NCBI GenBank assembly: GCA_902764875.1
Contig: CACWXP010000005.1
Coordinates: 105,053-169,052, forward strand
Source of the DNA: an uncultured Eubacteriales bacterium
GTDB lineage: Bacteria; Bacillota; Clostridia; Christensenellales; Aristaeellaceae
Direction: 5' to 3'
Length of the DNA stretch: 64,000 bases
Shown here: positions 1-10,736 of the stretch, piece by piece
Layout of the letters: every line of letters begins with the position of its first letter
How positions within the stretch are numbered: the stretch's first letter is position 1
Translations under genes and position numbers: made by a program
The notes under the pieces: generated by a model
Databases searched by the model: none
What the model saw: only the letters and a program-made list of their open reading frames with translations
Told to the model about the DNA's origin: nothing

Positions 1-1680
1 CTGCGGGCTCTCCATGAACACAATGGCCGCGTCCGCCTCCTCCGGCGTCTCCGCCCGTTCAAACCAGGGCAAGCAGTCAAATCCGTCCAGCGGATCCGGT
101 GCGCTTTCCGGATCGATGAAACGCATGAAATTCTTGTGGGCCCGGATCTTCCGGGTCGGAACGTACACTTTGATGCCTTCCCGCAGCGGCAGCGGCCCTT
201 TCCGCAGCAGTACGGCGCTCCTTGCCTGCGCTTCCAGGCCGGCCTTCACGAATGCCGCGTTCCCGACGATCCGCTCGCTCTCCGCCGGATCCAGATAGGG
301 GTTCTCAAACAGCCCCACCCGGAACATGCCGGTCAGCAGTCGCTTCGCGCTCAGACGCATGCGTTCTTCCATGAAGTCCGCGCCGCAGCGTTCCTCGCCG
401 ATCCGCCAGGCCTCCAGTACCGGTTCCGCCCGGTTGTTGCCGCCGAACTGGTCCACCCCGTTCAGGATGATCCGCAGGTGGCGTTCCGCCTCCGTCAGTT
501 CGTTCACGCCGTAGCATCGGCTGCCGAAGCTGTCGATCTCCGGGTTCGGATCCGCCGTAATGCCCCAGTCCGTGCAGACCACGCCGTCGTAGGCGTATTT
601 TTCCCGCAGCAGGTTTTTCAGGATGTATTCATTGTAGCTGTTGCCGACTTTCTCGTGATCCTCCAGCCAGCTCACCGTGTAATACGGCATCACCGCCCCG
701 GCTTTACCCGTCGGCCCGTCCAGCCGGAAGGCGCCCTCCGTGAAGGGCCGCAGATGTTCCGCAAATTGCCCGGCGGGATACACCGCGAAGCAGCCGTAGG
801 CATAGTGCGCGTCCCGGCCGCCCTCGCCCGTTCCGCCGCCCGGCCAGTGTTTCACCATGGTGATCACGCTGTCCGCGCCCCAGCCGTCCGGGCTGCCTTC
901 CGTCGTCTGCATCCCGTCGCAATAGGCTTTCACCATCGGGATCACCTTTTCCGGATCGCTGCCCAGCGTGTCCTCCAGCCGCATCCATCTCGGCTCCGTG
1001 GAAAGGTCGATCTGCGGACCCAGCGCCGTGGTAATCCCCAGGGCCCGGTATTCCTTCGCCGCCGTCTTTGCAAACTGCCGAACCAGCTCCGGATCCCCGG
1101 CCGCCGCCAGGCCGATGCCTTCCGGCCATTTGCTCACGTCGCTGCCCGCCGTCCGGAATTCCGCCCCGAAGGCGGAAACCCCGTGGCGGGGATCCGTGGA
1201 AATATTCACCGGGATGCCCCAGCGTTCCTCCTCGCAAACCTTCTGCAGGTTGTTGCTCCATGCCGCCGAAACCCGGGCACTTTTCACCCGCATCTGCAGC
1301 ACGTGGCGGATGTGGTCCTTTTTCAGAAAATGGATCTGCCCGTCGCTCAGGTCCGCATCGTCATGTTTCTCGGGATTGAAAGGCTCCCCGCCGTAGGTGT
1401 CCCCGAAGGGACCGCCGTCAAAGGGAACCACCTGATGGGAGGAATACAGCATCAGCCCGGCGATTTCCTCCCGGCTCAGCCGTCCCGCCAGGTCCGCCGC
1501 CCGCTCTTCCGGGCGCAGCCGCCAGTCTTCATAGGGCAGCAGCTTCCCGCACCGGGCCAGGTCCTTGAAGGCAAAGCCGTCCTGCTCGATCACGGACACA
1601 TCGCCCCCGATGCCCAGGTCCTTCCCGCCTTCGTTGTGAATCAGCGTGCCGTATACGGTTTTCTCCCTGTTCCAGGCCAT
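1..1680 (-). CDS. Glycoside hydrolase family 3 beta-glucosidase-like enzyme (C-terminus cut by window edge)
   Basis: Open reading frame of 560 codons that continues past the left edge, so the C-terminal domains are missing. The start is the ATG at 1678-1680, preceded by GGAGGA. The N-terminal (beta/alpha)8 barrel of GH3 is clear: a PQIDLSTEPRW stretch, the KHWPGG substrate-binding motif (K277, H278) and TDWG with the likely catalytic nucleophile D371. GH3 enzymes release terminal glucose or xylose from beta-linked oligosaccharides. There is no signal peptide, so it should act in the cytoplasm. It is the last visible gene of the ABC transporter operon starting at 10165, about 100 bases after a second GH3 gene with which it shares little local sequence. 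Exact substrate is not readable from sequence. Confidence 0.9.
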   Translation of the reverse strand, partial: MAWNREKTVYGTLIHNEGGKDLGIGGDVSVIEQDGFAFKDLARCGKLLPYEDWRLRPEERAADLAGRLSREEIAGLMLYSSHQVVPFDGGPFGDTYGGEPFNPEKHDDADLSDGQIHFLKKDHIRHVLQMRVKSARVSAAWSNNLQKVCEEERWGIPVNISTDPRHGVSAFGAEFRTAGSDVSKWPEGIGLAAAGDPELVRQFAKTAAKEYRALGITTALGPQIDLSTEPRWMRLEDTLGSDPEKVIPMVKAYCDGMQTTEGSPDGWGADSVITMVKHWPGGGTGEGGRDAHYAYGCFAVYPAGQFAEHLRPFTEGAFRLDGPTGKAGAVMPYYTVSWLEDHEKVGNSYNEYILKNLLREKYAYDGVVCTDWGITADPNPEIDSFGSRCYGVNELTEAERHLRIILNGVDQFGGNNRAEPVLEAWRIGEERCGADFMEERMRLSAKRLLTGMFRVGLFENPYLDPAESERIVGNAAFVKAGLEAQARSAVLLRKGPLPLREGIKVYVPTRKIRAHKNFMRFIDPESAPDPLDGFDCLPWFERAETPEEADAAIVFMESPQ

Positions 1681-1725
1681 GGCTGTCTTCCTCCGATCTG
1701 TCTTTATACTTCCTTTTTTCTGAAG

Positions 1726-1753
1726 CCGGGCAGCGGAATCCTCCGCTGCCCGG
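1726..1753 (-). terminator. Intergenic hairpin between the two GH3 genes
   Basis: A perfect 12-bp inverted repeat (ccgggcagcgga, loop atcc, tccgctgcccgg). On the minus strand it is followed by an A-rich, not a U-rich, stretch, so it is not a textbook intrinsic terminator. It may protect the upstream mRNA or partly attenuate the downstream GH3 gene. Confidence 0.4.
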
Positions 1754-1780
1754 TCGTTGGGGTCTTGCATTTCCCGGGGA

Positions 1781-4060
1781 TTATTCGTTCATCTTCTTGA
1801 GCATCTCGTCGATCATTTCGCCGGTCACGGCGCCGTTCGAGAAGCCCAGCATGGAGCGCAGCGGCATATACTGCATCATGGCCATGCTCATTTCCTCGGT
1901 CACGGCCTCGTTCGCCGCTTCGCTGCCGCCCTCCCCGTCGCCGAAGATCGCCGCCGCGCCCGAAATCAGGGGCGCGATCACCGCTTTGGCTTTGGGATCC
2001 TTCATCAGGTCCATCACGATGCTGTTCATGTCGTAGTGTGCGGGCAGCTTCTGGGTGGATTCCACCGTCACCGTCGCCTTCAGCGGCAGGCAGGCACTGC
2101 TGTCACCCACTTCGATGGAGAACTCGCCGCTTTCCACAAACCAGTCGTGAATCTCGCTCCGCCAGGTGGCAAACGCCCGCTTGCACAGCGTGAAGGAAAC
2201 CTCTTTGCTTTCGCCGGGCTGTAGTTCAATCTTTTTGAAAGCCTTCAGTTCCCGCACGGGACGAATCGCATTCACATAGCCTTCCACGTCGCCCACGTAC
2301 ACCTGCGCCACCGTCTTGCCGGCCCGTTTGCCCGTGTTCTTCACGGTCACCGTCACCGTCACGGTGTCGGTATCCAGGATCTTGTCCTTGCTCAGTTTCA
2401 GTCCGCTGTACTCAAACGTGGTATAGCTCAGTCCGTAGCCGAAGGGGAACAACACGTCCATCTTCTTTTTGTCGTAGTACCGGTAGCCTACGAAGATGCC
2501 TTCCCGGTATTCCGTTCCCGCGGGCTCTCCGCCGTAGAACAGATAGCTGGGATTGTCCTCCAGCTTGATGGGGAAGCTTTCCGGCAGGTGTCCGGAGGGG
2601 TTCACGTCGCCGAAGAGCACTTTCACCTCGGCCAGGCCCACCGCCTGTCCGCCCAGATAGGCTTCCAGCACACCCTTCACCTTGCCGATCCATGGCATTT
2701 CCACGGGGGAACCGTTGTGCAGCACCACCACGGTGTTCGGGTTCGCTTCCGCCACCGCTTCAATCAGTCTGTTCTGGCTCTCCGGCATCCGCATGTGCGT
2801 CCGGTCATAGCCTTCGCTTTCATAGGCGTCCGGCAGGCCGGCAAACACCACAGCCACCTTCGCCTTCTTCGCCGCTGCCGCCGCTTCCGCGATCATGTCC
2901 GCGGGCGCGTCATCCGCCGCCACGTCATAGCCCCGGGCATAGGTCACCTTCAGGCCCTTCGCCGCCTCCACCGCGCCGGTGGTTTTGAAGCAGTTGATGT
3001 GGCTGCTGCCGCCGCCCTGGAAGCGGGGCTTCTCGGCAAACTCGCCGATAAAGGCAATGTCGTCTTCCTTGTTCAGGGGCAGAATGCCGTCTTCGTTCTT
3101 CAGCAGCACCATGCAGTCCGCCGCCACTTCCGCCGCCTGAAGATGCTGCGCTTCCTTGTCCCAGGGCGTCTCCGGCTTCGCGTTTTCCACATAGCGGAAA
3201 ACGATGTTCAATATCCGCTCGCAGCAAAGGTCCACCAGCTTCTCGTCCAGCTTTCCGGCCTTCACCGCTTCCACGACCTTCCGGTCGTTGATGCCGCCGC
3301 TTGCCGGCATTTCCAGATCCAGTCCCGCTGCCACGCCGGCCACCCGGTCGCTCACCGCGCCCCAGTCGGACATCACATAGCCCTCGAATCCCCATTCCTT
3401 CCGGAGGACGTCCGTCAGCAGCCAGGGGTTCTCGGAGGCAAAGGTACCGTTAATCCGGTTGTAGGAGCACATCACGGTCCATGGCTGGGCCTCCTTCACG
3501 GCCATTTCAAAGGCCGGGAAGTAAATCTCGCGGATGGTCCTCTCGTCGCAGTCCGAAGAGCTGCTCATCCGGCGGTGCTCCTGGCTGTTCAGGGCAAAGT
3601 GCTTGATGCTCGTGCCGACGTTTTTGCTCTGAATGCCCTTGATCAGCGCCGTCGCCATCACGCCCGTCAGGTACGGATCCTCCGAAAAATATTCGAAGTT
3701 CCGGCCGCACAGGGGGCTGCGCTTAATGTTCACCGCCGGTCCCAGCAGCACGCTCAGCTTTTCATGCTGGCAGGCCTCGCCCAGTGCTTCGCCCATCTTT
3801 TCGATCATGTCGGGATCGAAGGACGCCGCCGTGGCGCTGGCCGCGGGGAAACAGACCGCCTTGATGCTGTCGTTAATGCCGAGGTGGTCCACCTGCTCGT
3901 CCTGTTTGCGCAGTCCGTGGGGGCCGTCGCTCACCATGCTCTTCGGTACGCCGAGGCGTTCCACGCCCTTGGTGTGCCAGAAGTCCTCGCCGGAAAGCAG
4001 TCCGGCCTTTTCTTCCAGCGTCATCTGTGCGATCAGTTCTCTGATTTTGTTGATATCCAT
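1781..4060 (-). CDS. Glycoside hydrolase family 3 beta-glucosidase, cytoplasmic, 759 aa
   Basis: Full-length GH3 enzyme without signal peptide. The N-terminal barrel holds KHFALNSQEHRR (K153, H154) and the nucleophile motif SDWGAV (D232). The second domain carries ESEGYDR, where the acid/base glutamate of this family normally lies. A C-terminal fibronectin-III-like domain covers roughly residues 560-670, and the last 80 or so residues are a helical tail ending in DEMLKKMNE. It lies 31 bases downstream of the ABC ATPase gene and belongs to the same minus-strand operon. Expected role: hydrolysis of imported beta-glucosides or cello-/xylo-oligosaccharides to monosaccharides. Family is certain, linkage preference is not. 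Confidence 0.95.
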   Translation of the reverse strand: MDINKIRELIAQMTLEEKAGLLSGEDFWHTKGVERLGVPKSMVSDGPHGLRKQDEQVDHLGINDSIKAVCFPAASATAASFDPDMIEKMGEALGEACQHEKLSVLLGPAVNIKRSPLCGRNFEYFSEDPYLTGVMATALIKGIQSKNVGTSIKHFALNSQEHRRMSSSSDCDERTIREIYFPAFEMAVKEAQPWTVMCSYNRINGTFASENPWLLTDVLRKEWGFEGYVMSDWGAVSDRVAGVAAGLDLEMPASGGINDRKVVEAVKAGKLDEKLVDLCCERILNIVFRYVENAKPETPWDKEAQHLQAAEVAADCMVLLKNEDGILPLNKEDDIAFIGEFAEKPRFQGGGSSHINCFKTTGAVEAAKGLKVTYARGYDVAADDAPADMIAEAAAAAKKAKVAVVFAGLPDAYESEGYDRTHMRMPESQNRLIEAVAEANPNTVVVLHNGSPVEMPWIGKVKGVLEAYLGGQAVGLAEVKVLFGDVNPSGHLPESFPIKLEDNPSYLFYGGEPAGTEYREGIFVGYRYYDKKKMDVLFPFGYGLSYTTFEYSGLKLSKDKILDTDTVTVTVTVKNTGKRAGKTVAQVYVGDVEGYVNAIRPVRELKAFKKIELQPGESKEVSFTLCKRAFATWRSEIHDWFVESGEFSIEVGDSSACLPLKATVTVESTQKLPAHYDMNSIVMDLMKDPKAKAVIAPLISGAAAIFGDGEGGSEAANEAVTEEMSMAMMQYMPLRSMLGFSNGAVTGEMIDEMLKKMNE

Positions 4061-4091
4061 ATGTCACCTCAAAAATAGATTGCTCAGGGGC

Positions 4092-4986
<895 letters not shown>

Positions 4987-5000
<14 letters not shown>

Positions 5001-6000
5001 GCGCGTACACCTCCTTCAACTGATCCACGGAGAAGCTGCAGCGATAGGTGCGTCCGCCGCCGATGTCGAACAGCGGGGGCTGCTGCACCTTGCAGGCCGG
5101 CGTCGCGTACCGGCAGCGATCCGCAAACCGGCAGCCGGCCGGCGGATGCTTCAGGTTCGGCGGTGTGCCGGGAATAGCCGTCAGCTTCACATCGCGGGTG
5201 CCTTCTTCCGGCACCAGAATGGAACGCATCAGGCCGCGGCTGTAGGGATGGATCGGATCGAACACCATCTCGTGCGCCGTTCCGCGTTCCACGATCTGTC
5301 CGGCATACATCACCATGATGTCGTCCGTCACGTTGTACAGCAGCGGCAGTTCGTGAGTGATGAAAATCATACTCTTCACCATACCGTTGGCCAGCATGTC
5401 CTTCATCATCTTGATGACCATCTTCTGGCTGGTAACGTCCAGGGCGGAAGAGGGTTCGTCGGCAATCAGCACCTTCGGACTCAGAATCGTGGAAATTGCG
5501 ATAACCACGCGCTGCCGCATGCCGCCGGAGAGCTCCACGCTGTATTTGTCCAGCGCTTCCACAGGCAGACCCAGCTTCGCGAAGCGCTGCTCCGCCATTT
5601 CCCGGATCTGCTTCTTGTCCATCGGCAGTTCATGAGCCTCAATCACGTCCTCAATGAACTTCCCGACCTTCCGGGTGGGATTCAGGGCGTTCATAGCCGC
5701 CTGGGGAATATAGGCAACCTCGCTTCCGAGCACTGTTTTCCGCACCACGTCCGGATCCATGCCGGAAATGTTTTTACCGTCGATGATGATTTCGCCGCTG
5801 GTGTAGTGCAGCGGAGGGAAGTAATAGCCCATCAGGCTCAGGGCCAGGGTGGATTTGCCGCAGCCGGATTCGCCGGCGATGCCCAGGCTCTTGCCTTCTT
5901 CAATGTCCAGGGATACATGGTCCACGGAGTATACATCTTCGCCCTGCCGTGTGATGTATTTGGTGGTCAGCTCATGGACCTCAAGCATTTTCTTTGCCAT
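4987..6000 (-). CDS. ABC transporter ATP-binding protein, OppD/DppD type
   Basis: 337-residue ATPase with Walker [10 protein letters not shown], signature LSGGMRQR, Walker [13 protein letters not shown] and H-loop FITHELP. The C-terminal oligopeptide-transporter domain is present, with the typical cysteine motif [14 protein letters not shown], which in characterised Dpp/Opp ATPases can bind a 4Fe-4S cluster. It follows the permease gene by 15 bases, and its 3' end overlaps the OppF-like gene by 14 bases. It is the second half of the ATPase pair of this importer. Confidence 0.94.
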
Positions 6001-6015
6001 TTTGCTTTACCTCCT

Positions 6016-7275
6016 TTAATCACGCAGGGTCGGGTTGAACACCTGGTCGAGGCCGGTATTCATCAGGTTCAGGGAGAAAGAGATCAGCGCGATCATCAGA
6101 ATCACCGGGAAGTAAGCCCACCAGGCATTGCTGGATGTATACGCGCCGAAGAGTTTCGCCCAGTTCATCATCAGGCCCAGGGTCGGCAGCTCATTCGGGT
6201 TCGGTCCGAGGCCCAGCATGGACAGCTGCGCTTCCGCCAGGATGCCGCTGGAAACCTGCAGGATGAAGGCCATCACCACATAGCTGGCGATGTAGGGCAG
6301 AATGTCCGTGGTCACGATCCGGAACAGGCTGTGGCCGCTTAGTTTGGACAGGTTCACGTGGTCGCGGTTCCGCAGAGAAATGACCTGGGAACGCACGGAA
6401 CGTGCCGTCCATACCCAGCTGGTGATACCGATAATCACCGCGCAGGTCACGATACCGCGTGATTCCGCGCCCAGGGCGGAATAGATCAGGATCAGCAGTA
6501 CGAAGCCGGGAATCACGGTGAAGATGTTCGCGATGAACATCAGGATATCGTCCAGCAAGCCGCCGACATAGCCGGCCAGCAGGCCGACCAGCAGGCCCAG
6601 CACTGTGGCGATGGAGCCGGCAATCAGACCGACCAGCAGGGAAATACCGGTAGCCTTCACCAGTTCCGTCAGGGTGTCTCGGCCGAAGTTGTCCGTGCCC
6701 AGCGGCAGGTTGATGGAGTTGGCCACCTCGTCCACCTTCACGTAGTCGCTTCCTGCGACGGCAGTGGTGGTGGCGCTGTCGCCTTCACCCTTGGTCACGC
6801 TCATGGCCGCGCTGGTATCCTCGGACAGGCGGTTGTTCAGTCTTCTCAGTTCGTTGCGCTTCGCCTGTGTCGCAAAACCTTCATATTTGTTCTTTTTGGC
6901 GTCCGCCTCGTCATAGTTTTCTTTCCAGACCTCAATCAGCTCGTGGAACTTTTCGTTGGAGGTGTCCAGCGCGGAAACATCCACGCCCTTGGCCTTCAGG
7001 AAGTCCAGCATCGTCTGCCGGTCTTTCACCGGGATGGTGCTCTCCAGCCGGTTTTCATTCGCTTCCGGCAGTTCCACGCGGTATGTTCCCGCGTTGTTGG
7101 TGTCATAAACGGAAACATAGGTACCCGGTTCCAGGAAGCCTTTGCCCAGGCCCTGCAGCGGATCCCGGTGCACAAACCAGGGATAGATCAGCACGGTCAG
7201 CAGGATCGACATGAAAATGATGAAGCCGACCAGGAAGCGGGGAGAATGGAATACATTTCTCAGCGTATGTTTCAT
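6016..7275 (-). CDS. ABC transporter permease, DppC/OppC type, with long extracytoplasmic insert
   Basis: 419 residues, longer than the roughly 300 usual for OppC. The first membrane helix lies near residues 13-32 and is followed by a polar, charged insert of about 160 residues (roughly 35-200) that should lie outside the membrane. The usual five-helix permease core comes after it, with the EAA-like loop around SLRNRDHVNLSKLSG. The insert is rich in Asp, Glu, Lys and Asn and includes a short Thr/Ser stretch. It is coupled to the DppB-like gene (15-base gap) and the two ATPase genes. Family assignment is firm. The role of the insert is unknown. Confidence 0.92.
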   Translation of the reverse strand: MKHTLRNVFHSPRFLVGFIIFMSILLTVLIYPWFVHRDPLQGLGKGFLEPGTYVSVYDTNNAGTYRVELPEANENRLESTIPVKDRQTMLDFLKAKGVDVSALDTSNEKFHELIEVWKENYDEADAKKNKYEGFATQAKRNELRRLNNRLSEDTSAAMSVTKGEGDSATTTAVAGSDYVKVDEVANSINLPLGTDNFGRDTLTELVKATGISLLVGLIAGSIATVLGLLVGLLAGYVGGLLDDILMFIANIFTVIPGFVLLILIYSALGAESRGIVTCAVIIGITSWVWTARSVRSQVISLRNRDHVNLSKLSGHSLFRIVTTDILPYIASYVVMAFILQVSSGILAEAQLSMLGLGPNPNELPTLGLMMNWAKLFGAYTSSNAWWAYFPVILMIALISFSLNLMNTGLDQVFNPTLRD

Positions 7276-7290
7276 TGCTCATCCACCTCC

Positions 7291-8298
7291 TTAATCAAAC
7301 TGCGCTGCCTTGACCCGCGGGTCAATGAAAGCGTAGATAATATCGAGCAGGAAACTGGCAATCAGCACCATGATCGTGATAATCAGGGTACAGGCGGAAA
7401 TAACCGGGTAGTCCGACGAGTTGATCGCCGCGTACATGGACATGCCCAGGCCGGGGTAACTGAAGATGGTTTCCGCAACCAGTGCGCCGCCGACCATGGA
7501 GCCGATGGACATCGCCAATCCGGTGACCTGCGGCAGCATGGCGTTCCGGAAAACGTAACGGACAATCTTCTTGTCCTTGATTCCCAGGAAACGGGCATAT
7601 TTGACATAGTCCGCATTCAGCTCATAAATGGACATGGACCGCATGCCCACCGCCTGGCCGCCGATGGAGATCAGCACGATGGACCAGAAGGGCAGCTGAT
7701 AATGCGCAATCACGGAGGATATGAATTTCCAGCTGAAGCTGGGAATCATGCCCGGGTCAAACGCTCCGTTCACCGGAGCCCAGCCCAGGGTAACGGCAAA
7801 GAGGACCAGCAGAATCACCGCGGCGCCGAAGGCCGGGATCGCGCTGAAGAACAGGGTCACCGGCATCAGGACCTTATCATAGACGCTCCGTTTGTAGGCC
7901 GCCATCGCCCCCAGCAGATTGCCCAGCAGCCAGCCGACAATAATGGCGGGCAGCTGCAGCGCCACCGTCCACCAGATGCTGGATCCGATGATATCGGATA
8001 CCAGCCGCGGATACTGGCTGTAGCTGACGCCGAAGGTCCCGTTGAAGGCGTTTTTGACGAAGTCCCAGAACTGACCGAAGATATCCTTGTCCAGGCCGAA
8101 CTGATGTTTGTAGTAGGCAATCTGTTCCTGAACCTGTTCCTGGGTCGCCCCGGGACTGATGTTTTTACCGACAATCGAGTTAACCGGATCGCCCGGCATC
8201 AGCCGCGGCAGAATGAAGTTAAGGATTACCGCGGCAATAAAGGTAATGATAAACCAGAAAATCTTCTTTTTGAAGTATTTCTTCATTCCCTTGGTCAT
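7291..8298 (-). CDS. ABC transporter permease, DppB/OppB type
   Basis: 335-residue inner-membrane permease. The N-terminal helix (residues about 11-30, ending [12 protein letters not shown]) and the motif [22 protein letters not shown], a typical OppB/DppB cytoplasmic loop, are visible. Six membrane helices fit the family. It is preceded by a hairpin that separates it from the binding-protein gene and is followed after 15 bases by the DppC-type permease, with which it should form the channel. Confidence 0.94.
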   Translation of the reverse strand: MTKGMKKYFKKKIFWFIITFIAAVILNFILPRLMPGDPVNSIVGKNISPGATQEQVQEQIAYYKHQFGLDKDIFGQFWDFVKNAFNGTFGVSYSQYPRLVSDIIGSSIWWTVALQLPAIIVGWLLGNLLGAMAAYKRSVYDKVLMPVTLFFSAIPAFGAAVILLVLFAVTLGWAPVNGAFDPGMIPSFSWKFISSVIAHYQLPFWSIVLISIGGQAVGMRSMSIYELNADYVKYARFLGIKDKKIVRYVFRNAMLPQVTGLAMSIGSMVGGALVAETIFSYPGLGMSMYAAINSSDYPVISACTLIITIMVLIASFLLDIIYAFIDPRVKAAQFD

Positions 8299-8326
8299 CG
8301 TTGTAAACTCCCCTCTGACTGAAAAA

Positions 8327-8364
8327 GGCGGCCATGACCCGCCTCGGGCAGAATCATGGCCGCC
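8327..8364 (-). terminator. Intra-operon hairpin after the solute-binding protein gene
   Basis: An 11-bp perfect stem (ggcggccatga / tcatggccgcc) lies between the binding-protein stop (8378) and the permease start (8298). Read on the minus strand it is followed by TTTTT, so it is a likely partial terminator or RNA-stabilising element that keeps binding-protein mRNA more abundant than permease mRNA. Confidence 0.65.
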
Positions 8365-8377
8365 GGAAAATTTTGGA

Positions 8378-10165
8378 TTACTTCACGAGCTCCAGGTTGT
8401 ACAGAGCGGCGATGCCGTAACCATCCGTGCAGTCCATAGGCGGAATGTTGTTTCCGTCGTCCTTTTCCGGATAGCCGGTCCAAACAGTCTCGTTCACAGC
8501 GTGGAACACTTCGGGGCGATACATCAGGGAGAAGCTGGGCACTTCGTCCAGATAGATCTTGGTGGCTTCGGTGTACAGCGCCTTCAGCTCTTCAGCGTCC
8601 GTGGTCAGCGGGATCTGCTTGATGATCTCGTCGATCCGGTCATTCTTGTAGTGGCCGAAGTTGCCGGACCAGTTGTTGTCAACGCCGACGAACTCAGAGC
8701 TCATCAGGGCGCGGACGCGGCTCCACGGGGCGGCGGGTTCGGCGCCGGCAGGACTCCACATGAAGATTTCATAATCGGTCTGGGAACCCTTGGTGAATAC
8801 GGTCTGATACTGATCCCAGGTGGGGAAGGTCGCGATGATTTCAATGCCGATGTTCTTGCCGGCTTCCGCAACCATGTTCATGGCCGCCTGCCAGTCGGTC
8901 CAGCCGTCCGGGCAGCAGGCCTTCAGGCTGATCTTTTCGCCGTTGTATTCACGCCATCCGTCGCCGTCGCTGTCGGTGATGCCGGCGGCATCCAGCAGCG
9001 CCTTGGCGCCTTCGATGTCCTTGCCGACCCACTGCAGATCCTTCACAGCGTCATGATCATACATGGCCTGCTCACCGTCGGTGGGGTTCATCACGGAACG
9101 CGGCACATCCGCGAAGGACGGGCTCTGGTTGGTCATCGCGTTTTCGATGATGTTGTCATAGTCCACAGCCATGGCGATGGCCTTGCGCAGTTCCTTCACC
9201 TGCATCACCGGCACATCCATGTTGTACCAGGCGGTGGGCATGGTGGCGCAGATGCCGTAGGGAGCTTCATCGGAATAGGTCGCGATCGGCAGTCCCTGTT
9301 CTTCCCACAGTTTCTGAACGTTCGCGATGAACTGCTGGTTCACGTCGATCTGGCCGGCCTTGAAGGCTACCAGCGTCGCGTCGTTGTCCTTGTAGATGGT
9401 GTGAGCCAGGTACTTCGGAGCGGGCAGCTTGCCCCACATGGAAGCATCCTGTCCCCAGTAGTTGTCGTTGCGGACGAAGGCAACCAGCTGGTCGTTCGCA
9501 AAGTAGGGGCCGTAGGGGCCGGAGTACACGGCGTCGGGGGTGGGATCGGTGCGGATCGCGGTCGCATCGTCATTGTGCTTCGCGCACAGGTCTTCCGCCC
9601 AGGCTTTCTGCACAATGTAAACGCCGGTCAGGAAGTTCAGCACCTGCAGGGGGTTTGCGGGCTTGCCTTCTTCATTCAGCTTCGCCTTGATCAGCACAGC
9701 GCCGTCCACGTTGGCAATGCTGTCGATGTAGGGAGCATAGCCGGTGTAGGTGCCGTTCTGGATCTTGGTGCTGACGTCCCAGGTCGCAACCACGTCATCC
9801 GCGGTGACAGGGGTGCCGTCGGACCACTTGGCGGCGGACTTGATCTTCAGCGTCAGCTCGGTCAGGTCGTCGTTCCAGGTGTAGTCGCCGTCGGCGAGCA
9901 GGGGATACAGTTTGCCGTCCAGGCCGTTGTACATATACAGGGTTTCGAACATAACCGTCCGGGTGCCGCGGGGAGCCGCAGACAGGATCAGACCGTTGTT
10001 CATGTTGTCGCCCAGCGGGTTGTATCCGACGATCGGATCCCACTGCTGGCCGCCGAAGTACAGGGTTTCTTCACGGGGAAGATCCTGCGCAGCTTCAGCG
10101 CCGGCAACTGCTACCATGCTCAGCATGAGAGCGAGGGCCAGAACCAGGGAAATGAGTTTCTTCAT
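8378..10165 (-). CDS. Extracellular solute-binding protein, family 5 (oligopeptide/oligosaccharide type)
   Basis: 595 residues. The N-terminus is a Sec signal peptide ([20 protein letters not shown], then AGAEA). No cysteine follows the hydrophobic core, so the lipobox expected for a Gram-positive binding protein is absent. The mature part shows the family-5 pattern: the [22 protein letters not shown] block near residues 100-125, a YSGPYGPY block and a C-terminal YRPEVF block. It is the first gene of the operon and has its own sigma-A promoter. It should capture the ligand for the Dpp-like permease. Because the operon also encodes two GH3 enzymes, a beta-linked oligosaccharide is the most likely ligand. 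This is inference. Confidence 0.93.
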   Translation of the reverse strand: MKKLISLVLALALMLSMVAVAGAEAAQDLPREETLYFGGQQWDPIVGYNPLGDNMNNGLILSAAPRGTRTVMFETLYMYNGLDGKLYPLLADGDYTWNDDLTELTLKIKSAAKWSDGTPVTADDVVATWDVSTKIQNGTYTGYAPYIDSIANVDGAVLIKAKLNEEGKPANPLQVLNFLTGVYIVQKAWAEDLCAKHNDDATAIRTDPTPDAVYSGPYGPYFANDQLVAFVRNDNYWGQDASMWGKLPAPKYLAHTIYKDNDATLVAFKAGQIDVNQQFIANVQKLWEEQGLPIATYSDEAPYGICATMPTAWYNMDVPVMQVKELRKAIAMAVDYDNIIENAMTNQSPSFADVPRSVMNPTDGEQAMYDHDAVKDLQWVGKDIEGAKALLDAAGITDSDGDGWREYNGEKISLKACCPDGWTDWQAAMNMVAEAGKNIGIEIIATFPTWDQYQTVFTKGSQTDYEIFMWSPAGAEPAAPWSRVRALMSSEFVGVDNNWSGNFGHYKNDRIDEIIKQIPLTTDAEELKALYTEATKIYLDEVPSFSLMYRPEVFHAVNETVWTGYPEKDDGNNIPPMDCTDGYGIAALYNLELVK

Positions 10166-10560
10166 AGGGTTTACCCTCCTTTAAAATATGTGTCATGGCC
10201 TTCCGGGCCAGAACATCCTTCATGGGAGATTCCGTCAAAACGGCCGCAAGAAGAGTTCTTCCACTTTGATGCCGGGTGATTGTGTTTGCGTTGATTCCAT
10301 CAATCACGATTAGTATACTCTGAAAATAACAATTTGACAAGTACAAGATGTAGGTTTCACGTCAGAATTTTGCCAGTCCCGACATGTACGCACAAATTAG
10401 AGTGCACGAGTGCACCGAGCTTTCCTCCTCTACCAATCCGCTTTTCCACGCAAATTCCCCCTTCACCCTATCGGCCAGAATCCTCCTCTCACCCTAAAAT
10501 TGTTTTTTGGCGAATTTGGGCAAACAGGAAATCAGGAAAAAGCCCGCGAACCCTTATTTC
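10166..10560. other. Non-coding stretch upstream of the family-5 ABC operon
   Basis: No convincing gene is present. It holds the promoter described at 10308-10353, about 150 bases of leader before the binding-protein ATG, a short inverted repeat gtgcac-ga-gtgcac near 10402-10415, and a pyrimidine-rich tract (about 10420-10500). The sequence beyond the AAA-ATPase stub shows no continuation of that gene in any frame. Confidence 0.6.
10308..10353 (-). promoter_or_regulatory. Sigma-A promoter with upstream element shared with the 63.6 kb operon
   Basis: On the minus strand TTGTCA (10335-10340) and TATACT (10312-10317) are separated by exactly 17 bases, upstream of the family-5 binding protein. 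The 46-base block 10308-10353 matches 63584-63629, upstream of another sugar ABC operon, at about 38 of 46 positions by hand count. The element just upstream of the -35 box reads CTACATCTTGTACTTG. Confidence 0.8.
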
Positions 10561-10713
10561 TCAATAAATAACGGATTTTGCGATATTCACGGCGGTTGTT
10601 GTTTTACCGCACCATTTGGCACCTTTAATCAGGACAGCCCCTTTTGATTCAAGCTTATCAGCCAGAATCCGATCAGCTATTCTCGCGTAGTATTCTTTCG
10701 CCATATCCATCAT
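10561..10713 (-). pseudogene. Truncated N-terminal stub of an AAA ATPase (ATP-binding/DUF4143-type)
   Basis: About 50 codons, starting near MDMAKEYYARIADRIL and running through LIKGAKWCGKTTTA, which is a Walker A P-loop in the style of the widespread ATP-binding proteins with an AAA_14 plus DUF4143 architecture. Those proteins are about 400 residues long. This frame stops after NIAKSVIY and no Walker B or C-terminal domain follows. The frame can be read back to 10800, but only the part from about 10713 resembles the family. It is most likely a deletion remnant. Confidence 0.65.
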
Positions 10714-10736
10714 CTCCTGAAGAATGGTCAACCGCA

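Noticed and set aside
136-1800. Very long plus-strand frame opposite the first GH3 gene
   Set aside because: It is the antisense of a GH3 gene with family motifs, has no ribosome site and has His/Arg-rich composition typical of antisense frames in this GC range. The same applies to the plus-strand frames at 2588-4078, 3633-5177 and 4645-6342.
8159-10279. 706-codon plus-strand frame across the family-5 binding protein
   Set aside because: Mirror frame of the binding protein. It carries no recognisable domain and its start lies inside the permease gene.
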